64,000 nucleotides of DNA from Vagococcus fluvialis bH819 (lineage in GTDB: Bacteria > Bacillota > Bacilli > Lactobacillales > Vagococcaceae): contig NZ_FWFD01000003.1 in assembly GCF_900163795.1 (NCBI RefSeq), positions 288,064 through 352,063 of the forward strand, read 5' to 3'. Below, in pieces: positions 55,256 through 64,000 of the stretch. The notes below the pieces were generated by a model, which saw only the letters and a program-made list of their open reading frames with translations, did not search any database and was not told the origin of the DNA. The first letter of the stretch is position 1. Each line of letters opens with the position of its first letter. The translations under genes were made by a program, and so were the position numbers.

Positions 55256-56118
55256 ATCCTAAACTCAGGAACTCCTTCCGTTTCTTCATTAAGAACCTTT
55301 ATCACTTTTTTTGTATAGTCACTTGCAATATTAGTTAAGTACATTTCTTTCTCATTGTAAGAATAAGTATCTGAAAATATATCAAATAACCTTTTTTTCA
55401 TTGTTCTAAAGGGTGTATCTCGATAAGTGTAAATTATATTATCCACAATAGGTCTGAAAGGTTCCATAATATCACTCGCTAAATTAAAGTCATTAAACTG
55501 ATTAGCATGTTTTAAACCAAATTGTGTCATACAACCTGTTAAAACTAATTCTCTAGAAAAAATACTAAGTAATAAAGTATAGCCATAATTTAATCCAGCA
55601 TTAATATCATTGTTAGCTTCCCTTGTAAAATCATTTCCAAATAAAGTATTAAAATAGATACGTGCCGCATGACCTTCTCGATTAGTTGGGTCAAATAATT
55701 GCAGCTCACTTTTCAATTTAGCAATGGCTTGTGATTTTTCATTAAAATCACAAGCTGCCAAATAAATACTTTGGTTTTTAATTTTTTGATTAATTATTTC
55801 TGTCCATACAATTGCTTTTCTATCAACCGACCAATTGACTTGCTTAGTTAATTGAAGACTGCTGTCATGCCTTGCATAAAATGGTAAAAGTTTTCCGATT
55901 GGTAGTCTTTTATCATCACAAAATAATATTAAAATATTTTCATCTATCAACCGTTTAATCAACATAGTTGTGATTGAAATATCTGTTGTTTCTAAAATCA
56001 ACATATCAATTTCAGAAAGATGTATCATTTCAGATTGATCTATAGATTTAAATATTAAATGATTATTTTTGTAAGATATTTTGGAATGCTTATTAATAAC
56101 CAACGTTCTCCATCCCAT
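55252..56118 (-). CDS. cas1: CRISPR-associated endonuclease Cas1
   Basis: A 288-residue Cas1 of subtype [103 protein letters not shown] and [16 protein letters not shown]. The expected metal ligands (a Glu before the AARIYF segment, His in GLKHAN and a Glu in DIMEPFRP) are visible. It is the catalytic integrase subunit. It lies 5 bp after cas9 in the operon. Confidence 0.97.
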   Translation of the reverse strand: MGWRTLVINKHSKISYKNNHLIFKSIDQSEMIHLSEIDMLILETTDISITTMLIKRLIDENILILFCDDKRLPIGKLLPFYARHDSSLQLTKQVNWSVDRKAIVWTEIINQKIKNQSIYLAACDFNEKSQAIAKLKSELQLFDPTNREGHAARIYFNTLFGNDFTREANNDINAGLNYGYTLLLSIFSRELVLTGCMTQFGLKHANQFNDFNLASDIMEPFRPIVDNIIYTYRDTPFRTMKKRLFDIFSDTYSYNEKEMYLTNIASDYTKKVIKVLNEETEGVPEFRI

Positions 56119-56123
56119 AATAA

Positions 56124-59100
56124 CTAGACCTTTTGATGTGTTTCATAAAGTCCAGTTATCGACTGATGAATTACTTTTCCCTTTAATAATTCAAAAGTAC
56201 TTGAATAACGTTTACGTGGTATTGGTTTTTCAAAGAAACTAAATTCTGCTGGTGCTCCCATTTGATTAAATCTTAATAGGTTAATAAAAGATGACGCTAA
56301 TAATTCAATATCAGCTTCCTTATTTGATTCATATAAATCAGCAATTAATAACGTATTTTTTTCCGCTAAAGTAAATTGATTTGCAAAATCAATTATTTCT
56401 TCTAATAATTCTTCAAATTGTTGTCTATGCTCATTAACATATTCCAAACTTTTAGCATTCTTACTAAGACTTTTATTAGTATGGTATAGCAAATTATTTA
56501 AATAACTAGGAACAGCCATTTGGTTTCCTTTTTGTGATTCTTTATCACTAGCTAGTAACCGTCTTCTGCCATTTTCTAATTCAAAAAGAGAATATTTGGG
56601 CAATACCATAAGCACTCTAGGTTCCTTATAATTTAATTTTTCTAGATATTCTTTATTGTTTTTTTCAAACGCTCCTCTATTCATAATAGAGATACCTAAT
56701 AATTCCTTGATCAAAATATCTTTTTTACCTTTTTTATATTCTATAACAATAGTATAAGCAATAGTCGGACTTTTAAAACCACCATATTTTTGTGGGTCTA
56801 AATGAGATTTTAACGCAATTGGATTTTTTGTACTTCCTCTTGGGACTAATGTTTCTTCAGAGAATCTTCCCGTTTGAGTTTCTACTTTTTTTACTACATT
56901 AACTTGATGATAATTTAGAACTTGTTTTATTGTTCCAATACACTTCTTATCCCATAAAATTTCTCCAGTTTCATCATCTATAATAGTAGTTTCATGGCAC
57001 AAATTTTCCATAATATTACTATAATAATGTTTTTTTGCAGTCGCTTTTGTATTTTTAAACGGATTCCCTTTACGATACTCACCATAAACAAAATCTGGAG
57101 TGAGTTTAGGATAAACTTTAAGTAATGTATTGGCTACAACTGCATTTAAATACGCATCATGAGCATGATGAAAATCATTAACCTCTCTAACCTTATAAAA
57201 CTCAAAATTCTGACGAAATTGACTTACTAAAGCTGATTTTAAGGTAATCACTTTGACCTCTCTAATAATATTTCCTTTTTCATCTTTTTGCGTATTAAAT
57301 CGCTGGTCTAGTATCTGAGCGACATTTTTGGTAATCTGTCTAGTCTCAACTAACTGTCGATTTAAAAATTTTGCTTTATCGTCCTCAGTTAATCCTCCTG
57401 TTTCTCCTTTTATTAAATTTGCATATTTCTTTTCACTCATTAATTTTGATTTTTTTAGATTCATCCATAAAAGTTTGTTTTTTTGGACTATCTCCTTACT
57501 TGGTACATTATCTAACTTCCCTCTATTTTTTTTGGAACTAACTAACACACGATTATCAATCGAATTATCTGTAATAAAACTTCTAGGTACAATATGATCT
57601 ATATCATATTGGGATAAATTATGAATATCTAATTCTAATCCTGTATACATATCTCTACCGTTTTGAAGGTAATATAAGTACAATCGATCATCCTTCAACG
57701 CATGATTATCTGTGGGACAAACTTTTAACAAATCACTACCTAATTCATTAATTGCTGCTTCTAATCGCTTATACCTTTGAATAGATTGGCGTTTCCCTTT
57801 TGAGGTTGTTTGATTTTCTCTAGCCATTTCTACTACAATAGAAGTTGGTTGATATCCCATAATAGAAACGAGTTCTTCTACAATTTTTAAACTTTGAGAA
57901 ATACCTTTTTTTATGGCAGGGCTACCTATTAAATTTTTTACAACGCTGTCTATATCCTCTGTCCCATCTGTTAACTGAGCTTTTTCAATCTTTTCTTTAA
58001 AAGATAAATTACTGTCATTTATTAATTGCATAAAATTACGATTAATATGTTTAGGTAATCGATCATCTTCAATTAAATAATCTAAAATTGTTTTACCTGA
58101 ATTATCATCTTTCATTTCATGGAGTAACTTTTTCGAAAGTCTTCCCCACCCCGTATAATGACGTCGTACCATTTTTTTTAAGATATCTGAATCAAACACG
58201 TCTTTATATTTTTCTAGTTGTTTTTTTATCATTTGTCGATCTTCAAAAATTGTTAGAATTTTGACAATGTCTTCAAACATTTCTTCATTGTCTATGTCAT
58301 CTAACATTTCTCTAGAAACACCCAATTTAATAAAATCATGATACGTTCTAAATGAGGCATTAAAATCATCCTCGATGCCTTTAATAGTTGGTGATTCAAT
58401 CATGTATTCTTTATTCAAATAATTTTCAAGGCTTACTTTTTTTACTTTTGTAGAGCTATCTTTAAAAAAACGCTCAAAAATTTGTAGTTTTTCTTCTCCA
58501 GAAAAATTACATTCAGTTCCTCGATCATTAATATAGCGAACTTTAGTTAATTCATTAAAGACAATATATTTTTGATACAACATACTATTTTTAGGTAATA
58601 CTTTTTCTTCTGGTAAATACACATCATTATTCGTCATTCTTTCGATAAATTGGCTTGCTGAATTTTCAATATCTAACACTTCATTAAAATTTGAGGGCGT
58701 TATTTTATCATTACTATTTCTAATAAGCCAAGCAAAATCACTGTTACCTTTTGCTAATGGTCCAATATAATAGGGTATTTTGAAAGTTAAAATACTTTTT
58801 ATTTCTTCTTCTTTTTCCAATAAAAATGGATAATATTTTTTTTGATTATTAATAATATGGGTTAATTCAGATAGGTGAACTTGATATGGAATAACACCAT
58901 TATCATATGTCCGTTGTTTTCTTAAAAAGGCTTCTTGTTCCATTTTTTTTATAAAATAATCTGCACCTTCAATTTGTCCAATTAATTTTTTTGTATATTT
59001 ATAAAATTCTTCTTGAGAAATTTTATTGCTATTTTCAATGTAGCCGGCGTAACCATTTTTAGAAACATCTTTAAACATTACAGCATATTTTTCAGGTAAA

Positions 59101-60143
59101 TGCTCTCTAAAAAAGCTCTTTAATGAAGCTAAGTCTTTTTCATGATCTTCGTAACGTTCAGTCATACTAGATGAAAGTTTTGCGTAAGTTTCTTTATCCT
59201 TTGTGCTTAAAATTCCTGAAAGTTCAATGGCTTCATAAGTTTCTTTTGCTAAAGAGAAGACATTTGCATATTCATCACCTATATTGGATAACAGAGTCGT
59301 TAAATCTTCGTCATATTCTTCTTTTGCAAATTGTATTTTTGCATCTTCTTCTAAATTAAAAGCTTTTTTAAAGTTCCCTTGATTACCAACAATCATTTTT
59401 AAAAATTGAGAAAATACACCATTTGATTTTTCTCCCTCAAATGATTTCATTATTTGTTCAGCTTTTTTACTGCGTGATAATGTCCCCATTAATATTTCTT
59501 CTCCATTAATATCTTCATTAACAGGATTAACTAAACTACCATCCTCTTGTTTACAAAAAGTTGAGTTGTATTCCTTTAAAAAAAGGTGAAATTTTTCTTC
59601 CACAGATGTATTCTCCGTGCTAAGTTGACCTTCAATTAGAAAATGTCCACGGTATTTAATCATATGGGCCATAGCTAAATAAACAAGCCTAATATCTGCT
59701 TGGTCCTTATTATCAACTAATTCTTTTCTCAAATGATAAATAGTTGGAAAACTCTCATGGTAACTAGCCTCTTCTTCTACCGTTCCAAAAATCATTTGCT
59801 TAGGCTGTTTTTTATCTTCAACAACTAAAAAACTTTCATTTAGTCGATTAAAAAAATTAGAATCTTTTTGATTTATTTCATCTTTAAAGATATTTTGCAA
59901 ATCTACTACTCTATTTCTACGCCGTGTATATCTTCGTCGAGTGGTTCTTTTTAAACGTGTTGCTTCTGCTGTTTCTCCCTCATCAAACAATCGTACGCCC
60001 CAGAAATTTTTCTTAACTTGCTTTTTTTCACTATCACCACGGATTTTCATTCTCTTTTTTACTAATTGTTGGTTCTCGGTTACAACAGACCACCCAACAC
60101 TATTCGTACCGATATCTAATCCAATTGTATAATTTTTACCCAA
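56124..60143 (-). CDS. cas9: Type II-A Cas9 endonuclease, SpCas9-like
   Basis: A 1339-residue Cas9 aligned by eye with S. pyogenes Cas9 along its length. RuvC-I is [17 protein letters not shown] (Asp10); the Arg-rich bridge helix is [17 protein letters not shown]; RuvC-II is [14 protein letters not shown]; the HNH centre is [13 protein letters not shown] with His at about residue 850; RuvC-III is [13 protein letters not shown]. The PAM-interacting region ends PRKRYSST...[10 protein letters not shown] with Arg at about 1310 and 1312, the positions of the two NGG-reading arginines of SpCas9, so an NGG PAM is predicted. All catalytic residues are present. The start is a TTG (60143) with GGAG 10 nt upstream; an ATG five codons earlier in another frame makes a tiny MISFG frame that overlaps it. 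Confidence 0.98.
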   Translation of the reverse strand: MGKNYTIGLDIGTNSVGWSVVTENQQLVKKRMKIRGDSEKKQVKKNFWGVRLFDEGETAEATRLKRTTRRRYTRRRNRVVDLQNIFKDEINQKDSNFFNRLNESFLVVEDKKQPKQMIFGTVEEEASYHESFPTIYHLRKELVDNKDQADIRLVYLAMAHMIKYRGHFLIEGQLSTENTSVEEKFHLFLKEYNSTFCKQEDGSLVNPVNEDINGEEILMGTLSRSKKAEQIMKSFEGEKSNGVFSQFLKMIVGNQGNFKKAFNLEEDAKIQFAKEEYDEDLTTLLSNIGDEYANVFSLAKETYEAIELSGILSTKDKETYAKLSSSMTERYEDHEKDLASLKSFFREHLPEKYAVMFKDVSKNGYAGYIENSNKISQEEFYKYTKKLIGQIEGADYFIKKMEQEAFLRKQRTYDNGVIPYQVHLSELTHIINNQKKYYPFLLEKEEEIKSILTFKIPYYIGPLAKGNSDFAWLIRNSNDKITPSNFNEVLDIENSASQFIERMTNNDVYLPEEKVLPKNSMLYQKYIVFNELTKVRYINDRGTECNFSGEEKLQIFERFFKDSSTKVKKVSLENYLNKEYMIESPTIKGIEDDFNASFRTYHDFIKLGVSREMLDDIDNEEMFEDIVKILTIFEDRQMIKKQLEKYKDVFDSDILKKMVRRHYTGWGRLSKKLLHEMKDDNSGKTILDYLIEDDRLPKHINRNFMQLINDSNLSFKEKIEKAQLTDGTEDIDSVVKNLIGSPAIKKGISQSLKIVEELVSIMGYQPTSIVVEMARENQTTSKGKRQSIQRYKRLEAAINELGSDLLKVCPTDNHALKDDRLYLYYLQNGRDMYTGLELDIHNLSQYDIDHIVPRSFITDNSIDNRVLVSSKKNRGKLDNVPSKEIVQKNKLLWMNLKKSKLMSEKKYANLIKGETGGLTEDDKAKFLNRQLVETRQITKNVAQILDQRFNTQKDEKGNIIREVKVITLKSALVSQFRQNFEFYKVREVNDFHHAHDAYLNAVVANTLLKVYPKLTPDFVYGEYRKGNPFKNTKATAKKHYYSNIMENLCHETTIIDDETGEILWDKKCIGTIKQVLNYHQVNVVKKVETQTGRFSEETLVPRGSTKNPIALKSHLDPQKYGGFKSPTIAYTIVIEYKKGKKDILIKELLGISIMNRGAFEKNNKEYLEKLNYKEPRVLMVLPKYSLFELENGRRRLLASDKESQKGNQMAVPSYLNNLLYHTNKSLSKNAKSLEYVNEHRQQFEELLEEIIDFANQFTLAEKNTLLIADLYESNKEADIELLASSFINLLRFNQMGAPAEFSFFEKPIPRKRYSSTFELLKGKVIHQSITGLYETHQKV

Positions 60144-60166
60144 AGCTAATCATCTCCGTTTTTCAC

Positions 60167-60216
60167 TTGATATTTTTTTTATTTATCGTTATAATTAATT
60201 TGTTGGTAGCATTCAA
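60167..60216. promoter_or_regulatory. Overlapping divergent promoters of tracrRNA (plus) and cas9 (minus)
   Basis: Plus strand: TTGATA (60167-60172), 17 bp, TATAAT (60190-60195), predicting a tracrRNA start near 60202. Minus strand: TTGAAT (60216-60211), 17 bp, TATAAC (60193-60188), pointing to cas9. The two -10 boxes overlap, and the cas9 -35 falls inside the tracrRNA anti-repeat. Confidence 0.7.
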
Positions 60217-60288
60217 AACAACATAGCAAGTTAAAATAAGGCTTTGTCCGTTCTCAACTTTTAGTGACGCTGTTTCGGCGTTTTTTTT
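60202..60288 (+). ncRNA. tracrRNA
   Basis: The anti-repeat GGTAGCATTCAAAACAACAT, then AGCAAGTTAAAATAAGGC, pairs with the crRNA repeat except for two positions in the upper stem. The nexus AAGGCTTTGTCCGTT and a following stem-loop region resemble the S. pyogenes tracrRNA. The 3' end is a terminator hairpin ACGCTGTTTCGGCGT with a T run (60267-60288). Its own promoter lies just upstream. It is needed with RNase III for crRNA maturation and for Cas9 activity. Length is about 87 nt. Confidence 0.95.
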
Positions 60289-60341
60289 GTGTCTAAAATT
60301 AATCAAACGTTTTCACACAATAATTATAACATACCTAATAT

Positions 60342-60391
60342 AAAAAAAAAGCGTATGAACCTAATCAACACAAGGTTTATACGCTTTTTTT
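60342..60391. terminator. Bidirectional intrinsic terminator next to truA
   Basis: AAAAAGCGTAT-AACC / GGTT-ATACGCTTTTT forms a stem just after the truA stop; it may also stop reading that passes the tracrRNA terminator. Confidence 0.85.
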
Positions 60392-60395
60392 ATAT

Positions 60396-61136
60396 CTAAT
60401 TATAATACACTTCATCTAAAAATAATCCGTAAGAAGGGACTGTATCTCCTGCATTTTCTCTAATACGATCTTCAAATATTTCATCGATTAATTCTACTGG
60501 TTGTTCACCTGAGCCAATCTCTAATAATGTGCCCATGATAATTCTCACCATATTATATAAGAAACCGTCTCCTACAAAGATAAAACGTAACATGTTACCT
60601 TCTTGTTCCATTGACAATTCTTTAATTGTTCTGACTGATGATTTTTTTGATCTTTTAAGTGAAGAAAAACCTAAAAAGTCATGTTCACCAACTAATTTTT
60701 GACACGCTTCATTAATTTTATCCATGTCTAATTCATCTGGATAATGAAAACTATGTTGTCCTTTAAAGACTGAAGGGACTTCTGTATTCCAAATATAGTA
60801 GCTATATTGTTTGCCAGAACAATTATAACGTGAGTGGAAACGTTCTGGAACTTCTTCTACTTTATTAACAACAACATCGTTTGGTAAGTAGCGGTTCAGG
60901 TAATCCATCATTTTTTGTCTCGACATATTAGATTCTGTTTTAAAGTTAGCAACTTGACCTCTAGCGTGGGCACCAGCATCTGTTCGACCTGAACCAATAA
61001 TTTCAATTTTTTCTTCTGTCATTTCAGATAGGACATATTCGATTTTCCCTTGAATTGTTTTATCTGAATCTTTTAGTCTTTGCCAACCATGGTATCTTTT
61101 TCCATCATACTCAACCGTTAATTTTATATTTCTCAT
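60396..61136 (-). CDS. truA: tRNA pseudouridine(38-40) synthase
   Basis: A 246-residue TruA of normal length. The catalytic Asp is in EIIGSGRTDAGAHARGQVAN; other family segments are VEYDGKRYHGWQRLKDSDKT at the start, RFHSRYNCSGKQYSYYIWN, GDGFLYNMVRIIMGTLLEIG and the C-terminal GDTVPSYGLFLDEV. It modifies the anticodon stem-loop of many tRNAs. GGAG precedes the ATG. It is unrelated to the cas operon, which it flanks. Confidence 0.96.
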   Translation of the reverse strand: MRNIKLTVEYDGKRYHGWQRLKDSDKTIQGKIEYVLSEMTEEKIEIIGSGRTDAGAHARGQVANFKTESNMSRQKMMDYLNRYLPNDVVVNKVEEVPERFHSRYNCSGKQYSYYIWNTEVPSVFKGQHSFHYPDELDMDKINEACQKLVGEHDFLGFSSLKRSKKSSVRTIKELSMEQEGNMLRFIFVGDGFLYNMVRIIMGTLLEIGSGEQPVELIDEIFEDRIRENAGDTVPSYGLFLDEVYYN

Positions 61137-61209
61137 AATAACTCCTCTTATCGTTCTTTTATTTGTATAAGCACGTAATTATATCAAAACCATCTCTACT
61201 TTAATAGCG

Positions 61210-62187
61210 TTATCCTAAAATAATTCCAGCACTTTTTAAAGATTTATCGACTATCTCCATGACAATCTGACTATGCTCTAATTGTTCTTTTGTTCTTTTC
61301 ATATCCTGTGTCTCGATCATTTTATTGAAAATTTTAAATTCTTCGTACATTCTATGAGTATGGATATTATGGTTAATTATTTCTTTTTCTTGTTTTAACA
61401 TTTGTTTTTCAATTTGATTAATCTCGTTAGTTGCCCCATTAACAATGACAGAGCCTAGATTTCCTTGAATAGTTGAACGAATCTCTGCAGTGGAATCTTT
61501 CGCTCCTATACAGACGACCTTAGTTGTGTCATAATCCATCATTAAAATACCTGATGTATCAATATTTTTTTCAATATTTGGTAGATATCGAACTTCTTTT
61601 GGTTTTCCTAACAAACCGACAACAAAGTGAATATTATAAATGTTGATATCCATTAAGGCTCCGCCACCTTTTTTAGGGTCAAAAGCTGGTAAAATAGTTC
61701 CTTCCTTAAAGGCATCATATCGTGAAGAATATTGCGAATAATTACATTCAATTAGTTTGATGTCACCTAATTTTGGTAATGTATTTTTTATTGTTTGATA
61801 GTTACCTAAATATTGATTGGTAATCGCTTCAACTAAAACTAATTTTTTTGATAAAGCTAAAGCTTTTAATTCCATAAATTGTTCTAGACTTAGTGTAAAT
61901 GGTTTTTCACAAATAACATTTTTGTTATATTCTAGAGCTTTTTTTGTGTATTCATAATGTAGATGGTTCGGTAGTGCCACATAAATGGTATCCACTTCGG
62001 CCTCTTTTAAACATTCTTCAATATCTGTATAAACAGATGTTATCTCATGCTCTTTTTGTAAGTTTAATAATTTTTCGTAACTTCTTTGCGTTCCTGTGAT
62101 AGCTTTTAATTCTATTTCAGGAATATCTTTAACCATTGTTAAAAAATCATTCACAATCATTCCTGATCCTACAATACCTAATTTCAT
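61210..62187 (-). CDS. Gfo/Idh/MocA-family oxidoreductase
   Basis: A 325-residue NAD(P)-dependent dehydrogenase. The Rossmann start is MKLGIVGSGMIVNDFLTMVK; VDTIYVALPNHLHYEYTKKA then NKNVICEKPFTLSLEQF contains the family EKP Lys; GGGALMDINIYNIHFVVGLL is the substrate-side motif, with His in NIHF. It oxidises or reduces a sugar, inositol or related compound; the substrate is not assignable. AGGAGG precedes the ATG. It stands alone about 70 bp from truA. Confidence 0.92.
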   Translation of the reverse strand: MKLGIVGSGMIVNDFLTMVKDIPEIELKAITGTQRSYEKLLNLQKEHEITSVYTDIEECLKEAEVDTIYVALPNHLHYEYTKKALEYNKNVICEKPFTLSLEQFMELKALALSKKLVLVEAITNQYLGNYQTIKNTLPKLGDIKLIECNYSQYSSRYDAFKEGTILPAFDPKKGGGALMDINIYNIHFVVGLLGKPKEVRYLPNIEKNIDTSGILMMDYDTTKVVCIGAKDSTAEIRSTIQGNLGSVIVNGATNEINQIEKQMLKQEKEIINHNIHTHRMYEEFKIFNKMIETQDMKRTKEQLEHSQIVMEIVDKSLKSAGIILG

Positions 62188-62444
62188 TCTTGTAAACCTC
62201 CTATGGGTTTCTAAAATATTACTCTTCTTATCTTACTATATTTAGGCTTTTTTTAATAGAAATCTACTACAAAGCTTTTTTTAATCCAAGTTAATCTGAT
62301 GGTTTTATTAATAAAAAACCTAAAAATATATAAAATAACTAAAATAAAAATCAAAGTTTCTTATTTTATCTATTTTTAATAGTTTAAATAACATTTCCCA
62401 TTAATTAAAACCTTTTTAGAAAACGCTCCACATTATAATCAGAT

Positions 62445-62466
62445 TAAATAATGATAATGATAAGAT
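62445..62466. promoter_or_regulatory. Possible Fur-like box upstream of the partial adhesin
   Basis: AATAATGATAATGATAAGAT contains hexamers like the Fur family site (GATAAT repeats). A TATAAT box lies at 62434-62439, but with no good -35. The rest of the gap between the oxidoreductase and the adhesin (62188-62559) is AT-rich, and I see no gene in it. Confidence 0.35.
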
Positions 62467-62559
62467 TAGCCTTTAAGCAATAAATTTCTTCTTTTATTTA
62501 TTTATTTGCTACTATCAGTGTCAGATTCACAAACAAAAAAGGGAAGAGGAGCTACATTA

Positions 62560-64000
62560 ATGAAACATTTTGTTAAATTATTCTTTATGATTCTAACAGT
62601 AACAATTGGTGGTTTAGCCGGTCACTCAATTGTATCTGCACAAGAATTAAATCAAACAGGTTTTATCGATTCTATCAATTTTTCTAAAACTAATCTCCAA
62701 CAAGGAGAATCTACTTCTATTCAAGTAAGTTTTAGTGAAAAAAATCATGTCGAAGTGAAACCTGGAGACACGATTACTTTAAATCTACCACCAGAATTAA
62801 AAGGTCTGACTGAATCTGATGGTTCACCTAGAAAAATACTATTAAGCAACTTAGGAGAAGCTTTAGTTTATTCAGATCGTGTTGTTGCTACATTTAATGA
62901 AAAAGTTACCAACTTAGGACGAATTACAGGAAATTTTAATTTTGGGATTAATGCTACTAGAACAGAGCAAACTAAAGATTCTATTATCCATACAAATTTT
63001 GGCACAACTGTTCAGTCACAAAATATTACTATTAAAGGAATCACTAATACCAATTCCGGATCAAGTCGCTATCCTTTTTTCTGGAAATCAGGAGATATGA
63101 ACGGTAGTAAAAATGCTGTTCGTTGGTTCTTGAATGTGAACATGAATAAAGAAGAAATGGCCACTGATGTGACTTTGGTTGATACTCATGGACCTGGTCA
63201 AAAATTTGATAAAAACAATATTAATGTGACCGTTGATAATTATTTAGGTCGCACACAAATAACCGCTGCTGATTTTGAAAAAAAGGGGTACGGAACGATT
63301 ACTATTTCTCCAAACAATCAAATGGTAATCTATATTAGACGGGAACATGCGCGTCTGGCGTCTTTTAGTTTTAGTTATGAAACGCTTATTACTAATAATA
63401 GGATAAAGTCTTTTACGAATAGTTGTGATATTTCCTATCAGACATGGGGAAAAAAACCTTTGACTGAAACAAGTAGTTCTAACGTCATTAACCTTTTTTC
63501 AGATGGTGAAGCTTCAGGAGAACTAGAAACTCATGATCCTGTAAAAGAAACTGAAGTTAATTTCGAAGAAGAATCTATTACAGATATCAAAACGATTAAA
63601 CCAGAAACACCTAAATCTGAGGTTGAGAAAAATGAATTAGTTGATCCGAAAGACGTGAAACCAACTCAACCTGAAATTAAAGTTGAAGAATCTGAGTCTG
63701 TTGTCGAAGAGGAAGCTATTATAGACATCGAATCCATCCAACCAGAAACACCTAAAACTGAGATTGAAAAAAATGAATTAGTTGATCCGAAAGACGTAAA
63801 ACTGACTCAACCTGAAATTAAAGTTGAAGAATCTGAGTCTGTTGTCGAAGAGGAAGCTATTATAGACATCGAATCCATCCAACCAGAAACACCTAAATCT
63901 GAGGTTGAGAAAAATGAATTAGTTGATCCGAAAGACGTAAAACCAACTCAACCTGAAATTAAAATAGAGGAATCTGAGTCTGTTGTTGAAGAAGAATCTA
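62560..64000 (+). CDS. Secreted adhesin with collagen-binding-like head and 47-residue repeats (partial, runs off the window)
   Basis: The first 480 residues are present, with no stop before the window end. The signal peptide is MKHFVKLFFMILTVTIGGLA...HSIVSAQE (cleavage after VSA). A beta-rich head of about 300 residues (INFSKTNLQQGESTSIQVSF; AVRWFLNVNMNKEEMATDVT; LVDTHGPGQKFDKNNINVTV) resembles the N-terminal collagen/fibrinogen-binding domains of Gram-positive MSCRAMMs. It is followed by an acidic repeat region with units ETPKSEVEKNELVDPKDVKP, then TQPEIKVEESESVVEEEAII. An LPXTG signal is expected beyond the window. GAAGAGGAG precedes the ATG. The ligand is not assignable. Confidence 0.85.
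   Translation, partial: MKHFVKLFFMILTVTIGGLAGHSIVSAQELNQTGFIDSINFSKTNLQQGESTSIQVSFSEKNHVEVKPGDTITLNLPPELKGLTESDGSPRKILLSNLGEALVYSDRVVATFNEKVTNLGRITGNFNFGINATRTEQTKDSIIHTNFGTTVQSQNITIKGITNTNSGSSRYPFFWKSGDMNGSKNAVRWFLNVNMNKEEMATDVTLVDTHGPGQKFDKNNINVTVDNYLGRTQITAADFEKKGYGTITISPNNQMVIYIRREHARLASFSFSYETLITNNRIKSFTNSCDISYQTWGKKPLTETSSSNVINLFSDGEASGELETHDPVKETEVNFEEESITDIKTIKPETPKSEVEKNELVDPKDVKPTQPEIKVEESESVVEEEAIIDIESIQPETPKTEIEKNELVDPKDVKLTQPEIKVEESESVVEEEAIIDIESIQPETPKSEVEKNELVDPKDVKPTQPEIKIEESESVVEEES
63601..64000 (+). repeat. 141-bp tandem repeat in the partial adhesin gene
   Basis: Units starting CCAGAAACACCTAAA recur at 63601, 63742 and 63883, exactly 141 bp (47 codons) apart, with few base differences. 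The third copy runs off the window. The acidic Pro/Glu/Val-rich sequence probably forms an extended stalk crossing the cell wall. Confidence 0.9.

Noticed and set aside
60144..60395. A small protein gene between cas9 and truA, for example an anti-CRISPR
   Set aside because: The space is filled by the tracrRNA, its promoter and terminators; no frame with a start and ribosome binding site stands out.
1..64000. tRNA or rRNA genes
   Set aside because: No cloverleaf-like or rRNA sequence was recognised in the intergenic regions.

Overview
The DNA is visibly AT-rich and typical of a low-GC Gram-positive. Strong GGAGG-type ribosome binding sites, a T-box tryptophanyl-tRNA synthetase, LPXTG-anchored adhesins, Rgg/PlcR-like regulators, an ECF-type S component and a Streptococcus-pyogenes-like type II-A CRISPR-Cas system together point to Lactobacillales, most likely Enterococcaceae (Vagococcus or Enterococcus). 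The genus is an inference from gene content, not a database match.

Left part (1-21.9 kb): the start of a LacI-type regulator; a MoxR / DUF58 / transglutaminase operon; a membrane protein with a degenerate J-like domain; a four-gene flavin operon (TPR regulator, cytosolic ApbE flavin transferase, FMN reductase, and an FMN reductase-PAS protein whose C-terminus carries two ApbE-type flavinylation motifs); a Trp T-box with trpS; pepO; a PepSY lipoprotein beside a two-component system; ndk; a DbpA-like RNA helicase; an Rgg-like regulator divergent from an MFS exporter; and a Nudix hydrolase.

Middle (22-50 kb): a single gene of about 13.4 kb encodes a giant wall-anchored adhesin with four N-terminal collagen-binding-like domains, a SpaA-type domain, about 34 tandem CnaB-type domains and an LPKTG anchor. 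It is followed by ridA, an ECF S component, a C69 dipeptidase and an RluA pseudouridine synthase. Next comes a tightly coupled five-gene operon joining a sugar-type ABC importer (no ATPase) to a UbiA prenyltransferase and a leaderless NMT1/THI5-like binding protein. HAD phosphatases, a TSUP permease, a metallo-beta-lactamase-fold hydrolase and a ywnB/ywnA-like reductase-Rrf2 pair follow. Three copies of a palindromic repeat with a variable apical hairpin sit immediately after stop codons, always in the orientation of the upstream gene.

Right part (50-64 kb): a DUF2441-like gene broken by one in-frame stop lies next to a CRISPR array of 46 apparently identical repeats plus two degenerate ones, then a leader, csn2, cas2, cas1 and cas9, all on the minus strand. 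The tracrRNA is on the plus strand between cas9 and truA. The tracrRNA and cas9 promoters appear to overlap. The oldest, degenerate repeat shares a 23-nt stretch with the tracrRNA anti-repeat that the canonical repeats do not have. Two pairs of spacers differ by one base each in the PAM-proximal half. The window ends with truA, a Gfo/Idh/MocA oxidoreductase and the 5' part of a second secreted adhesin with 141-bp repeats.
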